A stretch of 64,000 nucleotides of DNA from Capsicum annuum (Eukaryota > Streptophyta > Magnoliopsida > Solanales > Solanaceae), in NCBI RefSeq assembly GCF_002878395.1, contig NC_061118.1, positions 129,133,996 through 129,197,995 of the forward strand. The letters are read 5' to 3'. This document shows positions 1 through 11,811 of this stretch, piece by piece. The notes below the pieces were generated by a model. That model did not search any database. It was not told where the DNA came from and was given only the letters and a program-made list of their open reading frames with translations. The position numbers and the translations under genes are program-made. Each line of letters begins with the position of its first letter. Position 1 is the stretch's first letter.

Positions 1-270
1 CTTTTAGTCACTTGCTGCTTAACGCGGATGACAATCTTGATGATTTATCAGCTCTTTGATGACCTATCACAAAATGTCATCAAGGCTCTGCTTCGGTTCT
101 CATGTGCTGCCTTAGGCTGATGGCATTCTTGATGCCTTATCAGCTCTGTGACAGCCTATCACAAAATATTGTCAAAGCTTTCAACTTAGGCCAATTCTCT
201 GTCTTTGGTTGACGATGAACTTGATAGCTTATCACAGGGCTGGCAAGTTATCACAAATGTTGTCAGCCAT
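1..270. repeat. Tandem repeat, about 90 bp unit, roughly 2.5-3 copies
   Basis: Three successive blocks share the pattern 'cttgatg..ttatcagctct' followed by 'cctatcacaaaat' and 'gtcaa(g/a)gct'. They start near 32, 124 and 207, and the last is shorter and more diverged. Units differ by substitutions and small indels, so this is an old array. No coding function is visible and the 63-codon frame over 209-400 has no family resemblance. Bases 271-419 hold nothing I recognise. The array could belong to an LTR or UTR of an unassigned element. Confidence 0.55.
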
Positions 271-419
271 AATTTGCCACTATTTCCTTTTGATTTCTAC
301 TCCTTTGCTTCCATTCTTGTTGGTTCTTTATCTTATTAGCTTCTATTGCAAAACCAAACACAAAACAATCAAAAACAAAAAAATTTTCATAAGACTTTGA
401 AATTATTCTTAGTTAAAAG

Positions 420-1020
420 CTTCAAATGTGTTAGTATTAGCTCACACATCAGATAGCACTCCAAAAGCATTAAGAAAAATAAGTAGCTCTATTCAAGGCA
501 ATGAACACCGGAACACTGCACAAACAAACAATCTCTTTAATATAGATCTTGGCTAACTTCTTCACATTATAGCTTGCTTTCACATATATGAAATGAGCTG
601 ATTTGGTCACTCGATCTATAATCACCCAAAAATAGTCAAACTTTCCCAAGGTTGGGGGTAGGCCAACAATGAAATCCAGGGTGCTCTTCTCCCACTTCTA
701 CTAAAAAATGTGCATCCTCTCCATTGCACCACTCAATTGTTGATGCTTATACTTCACTTGTTGACAATTAAGACACTTAGACATGAACACCATAATATTC
801 TTGTTCATGCCATCCGACCAATAATGTTACTATATGTCATGGTAGATTATATTTCCTCCGAGGTGAATGTAATATTTATAACAATGAGCCTCCTCCAAGA
901 TAAGCATAACCTATCCACTAAATTTCAATACAAAAGCTCAATAACTAATCCTCAAAACACCATCAGAGTCTAAAAAAGATGACTTTTTTTCCACTCAAGA
1001 CCTTATAATGAATCACCCTC
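420..1020 (-). pseudogene. Integrase remnant (element 1)
   Basis: On the minus strand, about 1000 to 720 gives the zinc-binding (HHCC) part, with a YHD-like stretch, a YYWSDGMNKN-like stretch and CLNCQQVK. The core follows near 640-600 as WVIIDRVTKSAHF, then KLAKIYIKEIV near 540. The expected 'SDRGTQF' stretch near 490 is altered to NRATYF, so the second catalytic Asp cannot be recognised. An internal stop is present and the C-terminal third is missing. Retroviral-type integrases insert the cDNA copy into host DNA. This copy could not do so. Confidence 0.72.
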
Positions 1021-1099
1021 AATATATCATCATCAAATTGATGGTCTTATATCTGTTCCATCATGGAAAACCTAGTACCAACAAAGGCCAAAATATGTT

Positions 1100-2540
1100 T
1101 GTGTGAAGAAATATCAACCCTAATCAACTGTTTGGATGATAAAGGCATCCTCAACCATATTAGCCATGCTTGGATGAGCTTGGGAGTGTATGAGCTAAAC
1201 TCCCTATACACTTTGCCATTTTGCTTAAGGCATCCTCAACCACATTAGCCTTGCTTGGATGATAAAGAATATTGAGGTCATAATCCTTGAGTAGCTCAAG
1301 TCATTGAGGATTTCTCATATTCAGATCTTACTAGGTGAAGTAATAATGAAGGCAATGATTATCAAATTAAATCCCACAATAGACTTTATGCAAGTAATGT
1401 CACCATAATTTGAACACAAACACAACTGTAACCAACTATAAATTATGGGTAGGATAAGTCTTCTCATGAAGCTTACATTGACAAGAAGAATAAACAATCA
1501 CTTACCCTCCTACATCAATATAACACCCAATCCAACTCCAAAATCATCCCACAATATGGTACAAACCATGCCCTGCTTGGGTAAAGTCAAGATAGGAGCC
1601 GAAGTAAACAACTTCTTGAGATTCGGAAAGATCACCTTACAGGTATTTTTCCACTAAGAAATAATCTTCTTTTGAGTGAACTTGGTCAAAAGAGTTGGGA
1701 AAAAAGTGAAACCCTCTATGAAATATTGATAATAATCTACCAAACAAGAAAAGCTTTGAATTTTTATAGGAGAAGTAGGTTTAGCCTAGTAAAAAATTGT
1801 CTCTATCTTGTTTGTATCATTTATAATACTATCCTTGGTCACCACATAACCCAAAAAGGAGATGAAATCCAACTAAAACTCACCCATGGAGAACTTGACA
1901 TATAACTTCTCATCTTGCAATCTCTGAAGTACAATACTCAAGTGTCTCTCATGGTCAACCTCATTCGTGGAATAGACTAGGGTATCATCAATAAACTCAA
2001 TCACGAAGGAATAATTAACTCCATGACTGCTGTTGGGGCAGTGGTCAATCCAAAAGACATGACAAAAAGCTCACAATGACCACATAATGTCTTAAAGGAA
2101 ATCTACAAAACACCTAAAGTTCTAATCCTCAACTAGTGATAGTTAGATCTTAAGTCAATCTTAGAAAAGCTAAAGCACCCTGAAGCTGATCAAATAGATC
2201 ATCAATGCGAGGAAGAGGAAAATTATTCTTGATTTTTACCTTGTTAAAATACTAATAGTTAATACATATATGCATAGGCCCATTTTTTCTGCACAAACAA
2301 CACATAAGCACTCTATGGAGATTTACTAGGTCTGATGAAACCCTTACTTAATAAATCCAACAATTATTCCTTTAATTCCTTCAACTTAGTTAGAGCCATC
2401 CTATAAGGAGTTGTAGAATGGGGTTTGGTATGTAAATAAACATAAATAGAAAAATGAATATCTTGTTCTAGAGGCATACCAGGAAAATTCATAGAAAACC
2501 CATCCTTGAACTCGTGAACAACTCATACAAAATCCAAAAG
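1100..2540 (-). pseudogene. Reverse transcriptase-RNase H remnant (element 1)
   Basis: Minus strand from about 2540 to 1100. The pre-RT/RT start shows LLSKGFIRPSKSP near 2360-2320. The RT catalytic motif is intact near 2009-1971, reading [13 protein letters not shown]. RNase H remains include LELLKDYDLNILYHPS near 1300. The frame is broken by stops and shifts. RT copies element RNA into DNA primed by a tRNA, and RNase H removes the RNA strand. A 38 bp stretch coding for 'SKANVVEDAL' occurs twice, at about 1139-1177 and 1226-1263, a local duplication inside RNase H. Confidence 0.75.
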
Positions 2541-2619
2541 AGGTGTTAAGGCAATACTTGTATCACAAACAAAGGGAAAATAAGACAAACAACCCTTATC
2601 TATCATACAGTGAACATAT

Positions 2620-2930
2620 CAAAAATATATAACTCCCTTCGTACCTAAATTAAGAGTACTCTTAGATGCTAACCTTAGCACACCCGGGATAACTGAAGTT
2701 ATGATCTTAGAATAAGAATATACAATGGAATAATAAGGAGCTAATTGATAATACCTAAGATAACATCAAAATCAATCATATGTAGGAAAATCAAGTCTAC
2801 CAAGGTCTCACTCCCTACAAAGGTTACCACACAAGATTGGTACACCAGATTCACCATTAAAGAATCTTCAACAGGTGTAGAAACACGAAGAAGGATAGCA
2901 AAGAATGATGTGAAACATCAAAACTAGGAG
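2620..2930 (-). pseudogene. Retroviral-type aspartic protease remnant (element 1)
   Basis: On the minus strand, near 2800-2745, the frame gives MIDFDVILGII. This matches the conserved 'DFDVILGMDWL' stretch of gypsy proteases, with the last residues changed. The upstream D-S/T-G active-site segment is not cleanly readable. The protease would cut the Gag-Pol polyprotein. It lies between gag and RT as expected. Confidence 0.65.
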
Positions 2931-2959
2931 AAAAATATGTAGACACATAGAAGAATGTA

Positions 2960-3818
2960 GAACCAGGGTCATATAACATGAAAAGAAGATGGAAAAATGG
3001 GATGATACCTCTAATAAATACATCAAAAGACTCTGCGTTAGGTCTCTAAAGTATAGCATAACACTGATCATGCCTGCTTCTAGACTTAGCAAACCTATGT
3101 AAGCCACTATGATCTCCTAGAGCTCTATCTCAAGCACCTTTAGTACCATGCCTTCCTCTCTGTGAACCACCTCTAACCATAAAAATTAAAGTAGCAGAAA
3201 GCTGAAGATAAGAACTTTTTAGGGCAGGAACCAATACATGCTTAGGACAGCCCCTCACATAATGCCCAATCTCATGACACATAAAATACTCTCTGCTATT
3301 CGCATCATTCTTAGAGGAACCAGAAGCGCCTGAATTGCCTTTCTTCCCTAAAAAGTAAAAACTAGAGCCTCTACCCATTTGACTTGCTCCCTGGATACCT
3401 GAAGCCACAAAAACCACCGACGTACTATCTGAACCCTATAATGCTGAATAAGATGGTCTACAATGATAACCACAAGAACCTATTTTGGAGAAATCCCTAC
3501 CTTAGGGTTCATGTCTACTAAACTTAACCTCTCGGTGGATCCTCTTAGCATCGATAACACTCTAAATACCCTGATGAATAGACATAATTAACATGACATG
3601 CTTTATAATACTTCAATAAAAAGCTCTTAAAACTACTATATGAGTTGTATCCACCTGATACTACCACGCTAGAACCTAGTGGACTTTTAAATCCTCTTTG
3701 ACTCATGGAAAACTGGCTACAGAATATCTAGATAATACATGAAAATATGCCTCATACTCAACAACAATCTTGGAGCCCTACTTCAAGTGATCAAACTCAT
3801 CTCTTATCTGATTCCTTG
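2960..3818 (-). pseudogene. Gag remnant with broken zinc knuckle (element 1)
   Basis: Minus strand. A 95-codon open stretch (3417-3130) contains CHEIGHYVRGCP, the second half of a CCHC zinc knuckle. The first cysteine of the CX2CX4HX4C box is gone (F-M-C-H in place of C-x-x-C). Gly/Ser-rich sequence precedes the knuckle, which is usual for gypsy gag. The region from 3418 to 3818 carries the more diverged capsid-like part with stops. Gag forms the particle and binds element RNA. Confidence 0.7.
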
Positions 3819-4778
3819 TGTAAAACCCTAGAATTTCATAATCTTTAAGGTCTATCAAAGGGTTTACAGATGTTACATTTCTCATTTTACATGTTATATC
3901 TTGATCATCAATAAGTTGTAATGATATATATACACATATACAACGTAGTGAACTGTACTTGTTGGGTTATAATTATTGGAGTTGATTTACACTATTCCAT
4001 GTGGGAGGAAAATATCCTATACAATCTAAGTAATGTGGGTCACATGTTAGGTAACTTCATGAGATAAGCATCAAGAGATCCTTGGTCATTTAATTTTTGC
4101 ATAACTAAGTACTTATGCCGCCTCCACTTTTCTTTTATTTTCGAAAGTATGAGGTTATTTTGAACTTTATACATAAATGAATCTAGTTCAAATTGGAAGT
4201 TGAAAAGAGTGGAAGATTTTCATCTCTTGGAAGAAAAAGCACAGGGGCTTTTTATCTTTTAATTATTTTTTGGTGCTTCCATGTTAAACTTGCTATAGGT
4301 GAGTAAGTAAAGTTTTTTTTACAATGTGTTTGTTAATCAAACATAACTCAGCAAGAGCTTTTTAATATGCTGAGATATATTTCAAGAATTTTAAGTATCC
4401 GTAGAGTGGAGATTTTTATGATTCATCTTCCGAAGGTAATTTTGAAAATCTTTTCTTAATTATGTATTTCCCAGAGAGTTATAGTTTATAAGTGTTTGAA
4501 TTTGAAAACGTGATTTAATCCCAAAATTCAAAGTCTTGAATTGATGGCATTGTGCGTGGGGAATGTATTGTTCAATGTGGTCAATATTAAGACTTTTGTT
4601 GCCATTTAGATATTTGTGAGACTATAGTTAGTAAGGAAGCACCCAAAGTATATAAGTTTTCCTTCCCATCTTCATTAATGATATCATATGAGTGTTCCAT
4701 ATGTATATATATTTAAGAATTCATGGGATTGTGAAAGGAAGGCATGAAGTTCAATATTACTTGTTGTGCATTGATCGG
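3819..4778 (+). repeat. LTR fragment (element 2), 5' part only
   Basis: The sequence begins TGTAAAACCCTAGAATTTC, the usual start of a gypsy LTR in this window (compare TGTAATACC). It interrupts element 1 gag. It has no coding potential. It stops at 4778 where the LTR of element 3 begins with TGTCCCAACCC, so the 3' part of the LTR and any interior are missing on this side. The family assignment is uncertain. Confidence 0.5.
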
Positions 4779-6600
4779 TGTCCCAACCCAATTTCTCATG
4801 TAATGATTACACCTATTACACCCACCAAGAGGTAAGCCAACCCGTAGTTCGGAACTTCCAGTAATAGACTACTAAGAGAAACGAAAAGAAAATATGGAAT
4901 AAATATAATATTGGACAAATACATACAAGACAGTCCCAAAACCTATTGGAATTAGTACAAGAGCTTTTAATATAATAAGAATACAAAATAAAGTACTAAA
5001 TGAGTATATAGGTACAACCCATCTCTGAATACAACATCAGTCTAATCTATATGAGGGAGAATAGTAATGCTCTGAATGTCAGGAGCTCACCTTAAATCCT
5101 AATACATAGGTGCTCTACACGATGTACACAACAAATACGATAGCCCATACTATGATCAGCAGGCTGCAAAAGTTTAGTATGAGTACCAAACACATGGTAC
5201 TCAGTAGGCAACTCCCGAATAAGCTCCAAAGATAATTTAAATATAGATATCATGCACACAGGAATGTAAACAACAACCAAATATCTAGAAAGCTAACATT
5301 TTAAAATTAGGGAGGCACGAAAGATAAACTATCCTGTCCTAGTCATACTCAAGCACGAAGCACTACACCATATATCACTGGACAATATACAAATAAAGGG
5401 TATAAGAAGTATATATAGTAGTAAAAAAGGCCAAGGAATAGATATACAACATAAATAAATAAAGAAAGAGAGAGTATACAGTAATATATCTAGATACACA
5501 CACATACAATCACACACACACACATATATATATATATGTTTATAGAACTAACTCAAAGGTACAACCTAAGGTAATCATACTAACACCTTTAAGCATCCTA
5601 ATCGTAGTAGGAGCTAGTGCTGGAATAATCAAGGTTCCTAATCCAAATGTCAAAACATCAGATAATTATCCATAACAAAATAACCCTAAGAGAAATGAAA
5701 TAAAAGCATACCTCAAATCTTACTAACAACCCATAATTAACCTGCCACAAACTAACCAAAAGAAAAAAAATAAAGTAACTAGTTAGTCCAGAAAAACAAC
5801 ACCTTAATTGACCCCATAAACTGAAAGGTTCAATAAACACACAACACATAACGAACAACACTCATAATCTCTACCTATGGAACCCCATATAAGGCTGGTA
5901 GATTTAAGGACGAAAAATATACCGGTGATAGGCAATGTGCATACAAGAAAAAATACAAAGTAAATAAAAAATACCATAACCGATCAAAGTACTATAAAGA
6001 AACCCATTTTATACATGAGCTCCAGCTTGATGAATCTTAAATCTAGGACATTAAATGACCTCTAATCTTTGACATGATGGCTCACTGATGAAGGGACCCC
6101 TAGAGAGTTCGGGAGCACCCATATACACCGACCTAGTCTGAATATAGGACCTCCAATAATCATCATCATCTTTAATCTACTCCATCTAATACCAGAGAGA
6201 TGCATATATAATAAATGAAAAAATTCAAACCGTGCTAAAAGTGTGTAAAAAGGTCAGAATATCTCTCGATCAAAGTAAATAGTAGTAGTAAAACAATGAA
6301 TCCAAATCTATCTTAGTCAGATTTCTAAAACATCATTTTAGTTCCGAAAGCTCATATATCATCCTTTAACATGGTACAATTTCAACTGTGAAAGAATTTA
6401 TTTTAAAAGTAAAAAGAGGGAATAAAGTCTTTTTTTATAAAATAGTAGTAAAACCATGTTTTTAGTTAGGATCATACCGCTATGTAATCATGAATATACT
6501 ATAGTCTATGCATGCCATCATCAGTATCCAAATAATCTCATCATAAGAATCTAAGCGTTCACAGACTAAACCAAGTCCTTTATAAGGGTAGACCACTCAC
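4779..6600 (-). repeat. Left (3') LTR of element 3, part aligned to the right LTR
   Basis: It starts TGTCCCAACCC and aligns with 11812-13555 through 6510, then with 27203-27286 through about 6590. At 6502-6506 it carries the uninterrupted tagtc target where element 4 entered the other copy. Many substitutions separate the two LTRs, so the element is old. The right boundary is not resolved because the partner LTR is cut at 27286. Small open frames on the minus strand here are chance frames inside the LTR. Confidence 0.7.
5495..5537. repeat. (CA)n(TA)n microsatellite
   Basis: A CA-rich stretch runs into an alternating TA run. The other LTR of element 3 has a longer AT run at the matching position (12578-12602), so the microsatellite is old but has changed in length and composition. 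Confidence 0.85.
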
Positions 6601-8330
6601 TCGGAGTCTAACTAATATCGTCATCACAACCACGGGCCCAATAATATATAGCCAGTATAACCGTAGTACCATAAATTGAGAAAACCATGATAATCATCGA
6701 GTCAAGTAGTTAATCTCTTACTAAAGTAATCCTTAGCTAACTTTTTCTAACATACTAGTAACCTAGGGTAATAGGATTTGATAAGCATAACAAGTATTTA
6801 ATCTTAAGAATCTATTCACCTTTCTATCGTCTAAGCTTTTGAATTAGGCTAAATCATGGTGTTCTTCCCATAAGAATATCATATCACCCCTATCTAACAT
6901 GCAATATATATGTAATACACTATCTTATGAAGAAAGTAGATAGAAGTCTACCTCGATGCCAAACCATAAGTCCTTGAATCGTCCGTGTTTGCTTCATGAT
7001 CCCAATATGCTGCTAAACTATAAATAGTAACTTACATATCATCAGGAGTAAAATTATACCCATAATGCTATCTAAAGAGTCAGGTCAGAACTCAAGTCAA
7101 GAACAAGCCCACGAGACTCGCAAATGGAATCACGAATTGAATCCATCACGAGGTCCCTCAAAGGAGAAGGAATTTATGCTCAAAATTTTAGAATAAGTGG
7201 TGCATTAATCGAGGCCCAAATCAGCCCCTAAATTCTAGGGATTTAGGACCTAATTCTAAGAATTTATAGAAATTGATTGGAAAAATATCATGCGAAATGA
7301 CCAAGGGTTGTTAGGCTAGATTAAATTAGCTTCAATAGATTATTCCCCACCATTTTCTATGTTCAAGCTCTCAAAATGGTGTAAACATAGTGAAGGAATT
7401 ACAATCGGGTTAATAAAGTGGATTTGAAATCTTCCTAGGTGGTGCTTAAGCGGCACGAGTCCGCTAATGCTATCCAGTATAGGGTCGCGGGAATCGTTAA
7501 AAAAGTCTCCTAGCTGCTAAAGCGATGCTTGCTTAAGCGGCCCTTTACTACTAAAGAAAACCTTAGCCAAATGACCAAGGTCTTTAAAACAGCTCATTGG
7601 CACTAAAATTTTTGCTGCTAAAGCAGTTATATTAGATATAAGATTTTGCTGAGTCCAAAAATGGACTTTGATCAGATGCTTAAGATTGGTTTTGGGACCC
7701 TATGCATGCAAATGACCTATGCTACAATACAAAATTTGACATTACACATACATGGAACCATCAAAACTTAAATCTGAGGTCATTTCGACTAAGTGTGGAA
7801 CCAAAGCCTATATTTTCATTTTCATTTAATCCGCCCAATATCCCAAAATGAATTTGGATGCCTTATGACCTAAACCAAGGGTCTCCCTAGCCTAAAATCA
7901 ACATTTAATAGATGATGGCACTGTTGTAATTCTCTTTTGAGGTCATCTACTAGGATATTTGGTCTGAGACCAAATTCTAAATAGTAAAAGCTCTAAAATA
8001 GGGAAATGAGCCACAAATCCAAATGAACTATCCCATAACTGAATAGATAATTTTGACAATTCACAAATGACCTGTAGTTACCTGGGAAGGCTCAAAATGC
8101 CAAAATGCATGCAAACCAATGAAATAACTTAAAGGGTAATTAAAATATCCACTATTAAAAGGACTTTATTCTGAAAAGGTTATGGATTCAAAAAACATGA
8201 AAACTCAAAGGGATGAGGTACTGGGCCCATATGCTCTGAGCACGACTCCATGAATAACCTCTAAGAAGAAATAATATCTCCAAGGGATTTTGCTACTGCT
8301 ATCTCTTTTTCAACTAAACTCCCTTTGTTC
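6601..8330. other. Probable rest of the left LTR and 3' end of element 3, no gene
   Basis: No coding motif is visible on either strand. Between 7440 and 7630 the motif gcttaagcgg and relatives (gctgctaaagc) recur several times. A pyrimidine-rich run near 8300-8340 (plus strand) could be the complement of the polypurine tract, which would put the LTR edge near 8.3 kb. I could not confirm this without the partner LTR. Confidence 0.4.
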
Positions 8331-10560
8331 ACCTCTCAAACATTTAAAACTATACCTCAACCTGAAACTAGGCTCCAACTAAATCGAGAAAAGCTAATCC
8401 ATACAAATCCAAGACACATAACATTGATACCACACTAGTACCAGTACAACCAAGCAATAACCCTTCCAAACCAAATGCAAACCAAGGCATCGTTCATGCA
8501 ACCAACACCAATATCCAAATATAACCTTCTTTTGACTTTCCAAACCTATTATCCACTCCAAATCAAGAAGAAGGTCACCCAGGTCCGATTCATGCAACAT
8601 TATCACACTATCCTAAAAAAAAGTTGATCCACGAGAAATCAATAATTGAAAGCATGAGAAAAAGCCTATAAGGTGCTACCTGGGCACACCATAGAGATGG
8701 CCAATGCATGTAATCCATGTCAATGCTAAAGCTTGTCTAAATGATCCTCAGAACTGGTAGCCAGGAGTCCGATGCATAAACAATTTCCACCTAATTATCC
8801 TCTCTAGGATGTCCCATTAATTGAGGATAAAACCAAGCTTAGCCCAACCTGAGCATACTACTCTTGTTGAGTAGATTATCCAAAAATCCTGATGAAAACT
8901 AAAAATCAAGGTTGGAGTAGAAAAATCCATCTGCAATGGATAATAGGCCACCATCTGAACAAATATTAACCCCAAATAATCTAAATTAAGGAAGACCAAA
9001 TAGGTAGCTTAGGAGTAGGCTAAGCTAGCCTATAGGTGAAACCCCAACTGAGATAAATTCAAAATCAATGATTGGAGTAACCTCTAAAACTCCCAACTAA
9101 AATCCCAACACCAAGGCTGAACCACTCGATCTCAACTATCCATACCAATCCTTTAGATGGGTAAAGTATCCAAACTCAAAATCTATCATAACCTTTAAGC
9201 TTTCATTCCAAGGTATCAAATCCAAACTGAAGTAAATAAGTCTAAACAAAGGGAAAATACCCAACTCACCTTTACTATGAAAGATCACACATATCCTCAG
9301 TAGATTCTATCGGATCTAAAATAAAAACATAGTCGAAGAGTAAAATCACAATGGAGAATAACCAAGGGCTGAAAACACAAACAATCAACTTCATATTTTT
9401 TTGAGGTTATGAATCATCAAAGCGTACCCAGGAAGTAACAAAGGTAGCAACACGCACTAGTAACAACCAAACCCTAGCAACTCGAAGAATTACAAACTGA
9501 GTAAAAAATTGGTCAATACTTCATCTCATTAACGAATACTTAATTTTCCAACTTAAGAAGCAGTCACAAGAAAGATCACCTATCTCTACCACTCTTAACT
9601 CCACTAGATCAAGAACCACACCATGGAAAGGATGGAGTATCCAACTCTACACCATTACAAAGATCAATTATTGTCAGGAGATAAACCCAAGAATTCTAAA
9701 AGACAAGTCCAAGACCTCTCGAGATCAACATCAAGACTATAAATAGGCGATGAACTACCCAAATTAGAAGAATGGATTCCAAATAGTTCAACCTTAAAAA
9801 TGGTCTATACAAAGAAGAACAATCAATTGTGAAATCTCTGCAATCCAAAATTAAAGTGGTAGAATCTTAAATCAAATTGGGTAATAAATTTTAATTTCTA
9901 ACTTTATGAACCATAAAAGTCCACCTTACCTTCACTACCATAGCCTATTCAACAATCGATCTAGCCTCGCCAACAAAAGAGGAAGGAGACTAACCTTACC
10001 TCAATCTAAGAGAGAAATCATAAAACCAAGATAGATTTATATACCAATGAACAAGAACAGTAAGGACAAAAATTCTAACTAGATAATGCTAGTCTAACTA
10101 TCTATCAAGAAAGAACCGTTCAACATCAAACAATGACGATAATAACAACAACAATAATATAAACATTAATATGAGAAATAAGTGGTACTAAAATAAAAAT
10201 CAATAGCAAGTACTATTGTAAAGCAATAAGAAGACCAAAATGCTATAATAAATAGTACTCAAACCCAAATACTAAACCCCTATGAAAATATCAACACTGA
10301 TCCACTACTAAATGAAATCATCTACTAAGGTATGCATATAATTATGAACTCTATACCAAGGCATACAACAATCAGTATAAACCTACCAAGGCATATATGC
10401 ATTGATAGGTACGAAAATACTAATATTCTCAAATAAAAGAGGTAAAGGAAGGAAATAAAAGGCTCACCTTTCATGATGGAATCTAAAGTCACATGACTGA
10501 CGTGCCAGTAGAATACAAATTTGAGTTGTTCCAAACTCAGACTAAATATTGAAATCACCA
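8331..10560 (-). other. Interior of element 3 without recognisable pol
   Basis: This stretch lies where protease, RT, RNase H and integrase would be expected downstream of gag. I looked for the protease DFDVILG stretch, the RT F/YxDD motif, RNase H 'DHKSL' and integrase HHCC motifs on the minus strand and found none. Open frames of 60-84 codons occur (8394-8606, 8817-8999, 10325-10579), but they show no family features. It reads as non-coding filler. Confidence 0.55.
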
Positions 10561-11790
10561 ACTGAGGTACTATGTACACTGCCTCTAACTAAATGTGCCA
10601 TAACACTAGAGAATAATTTGGAGGAGATGAACGACTAAAAATCTTATGTCGGAGACACTCTCTAGACTAATGATTAAACTTTATGCAATTGTAGCAAACC
10701 CTTAAAGCCCTAATCTAGCAAAACATGAGCTAACCACAACTGGCTAACAAAACAATGCTGAGGATAATGCCTACTAAGATGAAAATCCTCCCCACAATAA
10801 TAACATACCTCAGGGCTCCAGGCTTATGGGGAACACATGCTTACTTTATCAGAACAACCAACTTAGGCAATCTCTAGACAAATGACCAATCTCACCACAA
10901 CCATGACAAGCTTCTAAAATACTCTAGGTTTCAATGGTTACTAATCCAGAATAATAGCCATAGCCTAAAGACCCATACGAAATACTCTACATGGTTCGAT
11001 GAGACCTCTGCCTGCTATAATCACCACAACTAATCTAAGAGACTTTTATAGTTTTAGATGCTACCAATATTAAAAGGCTGCAAGCGGAGATTAATGCTAT
11101 TAGGAGAATCCTCACTTCTAGATGGAATTCTAAACTTACGATACTAATGACATGGAATCGTAACACCACCTCAATAAGTCTCAATACATAGCATCTTTAT
11201 GCTCCTCGTATGAATGACAACCTGAGAGAAAGGATATACGACTATTACTAAATGGTTTGATGCTAAATAGCATAGCAAAACTAATCCTCTAATTAGTTTA
11301 CATGCCATTTCATGCTCTGGAAAATATAGAATAGGAACATGTCAAGCCCACTAAAGGAACCCAATCTCAACTATGAAACCAACAACAAAACTTGATGCAC
11401 CAACAAACCCAACTCTGCTATGAGAAATACTCAATGAACCAGATGACATCTTTGGTCGTAAGGGCTCAAAAACCCTAATACTAAATCTTGAAGGGTTGAA
11501 GTAGTCACAAACCCAAGCCTGGGTTGGCCCTAATTCCTTTAAATAACACTGAAGATCTATGATATCAACCTCTGACTCCCTTATTTGATGCTATGCTGAA
11601 GCTCTAGAAACACGTGTTAAAGTATGACTACATCATTCGATAACCTCATATTATCCATGTAGGACAAAATAGAGTCAAAGAATGTACTTGAGGCTCAGAA
11701 GGAGTAAAGAATAAAATTTCTTTAGAATGCCTTATTGCCTCCTGAAGATAGGATATAGGTGTCTCCGCATCGATCCATAAGACTTAATGT
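10561..11790 (-). pseudogene. Gag of element 3 with intact CCHC zinc knuckle
   Basis: On the minus strand near 10920-10860 the translation gives ACHGCGEIGHLSRDC, a complete CX2CX4HX4C nucleic-acid-binding knuckle. Upstream, about 11340-11100, a degenerate frame has the spacing expected between the capsid-like domain and the knuckle, but it is broken by stops. The primer site lies just upstream at 11799-11810. The protein would be the particle (Gag) protein. No pol frame follows it. The N-terminal boundary and the number of frameshifts are uncertain. Confidence 0.6.
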
Positions 11791-11798
11791 GACACCAA

Positions 11799-11810
11799 GC
11801 TCTTGTACCA
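11799..11810 (-). promoter_or_regulatory. Primer binding site, initiator tRNA-Met type (element 3)
   Basis: On the minus strand it reads TGGTACAAGAGC, 10 of 12 matches to TGGTATCAGAGC, the usual plant Met-type site. It lies right inside the 5' LTR (11812 rightwards) and fixes the orientation of the element. Confidence 0.72.
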
Positions 11811-11811
11811 A

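Larger units (their letters stand above)
420..3818 (-). mobile_element. Element 1: decayed Ty3/gypsy interior, minus strand
   Basis: Read on the minus strand from 3818 down to 420, the order is gag, aspartic protease, reverse transcriptase, RNase H, integrase. This is the Ty3/gypsy (Metaviridae) order, with RT before integrase. Neither LTR remains attached. The gag side is cut at 3818/3819 by a plus-strand LTR beginning TGTAAAACCC. The integrase side fades out near 420, before the C-terminal region. Many stops and frameshifts show it is not functional. The residues that survive place it with the chromovirus-like elements elsewhere in this window. Confidence 0.8.

Noticed and set aside
3130..3417. 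CCHC protein of 95 codons as an independent gene
   Set aside because: Protease and RT remnants follow on the same strand in gypsy order, so it is the tail of a decayed gag with its first cysteine lost.
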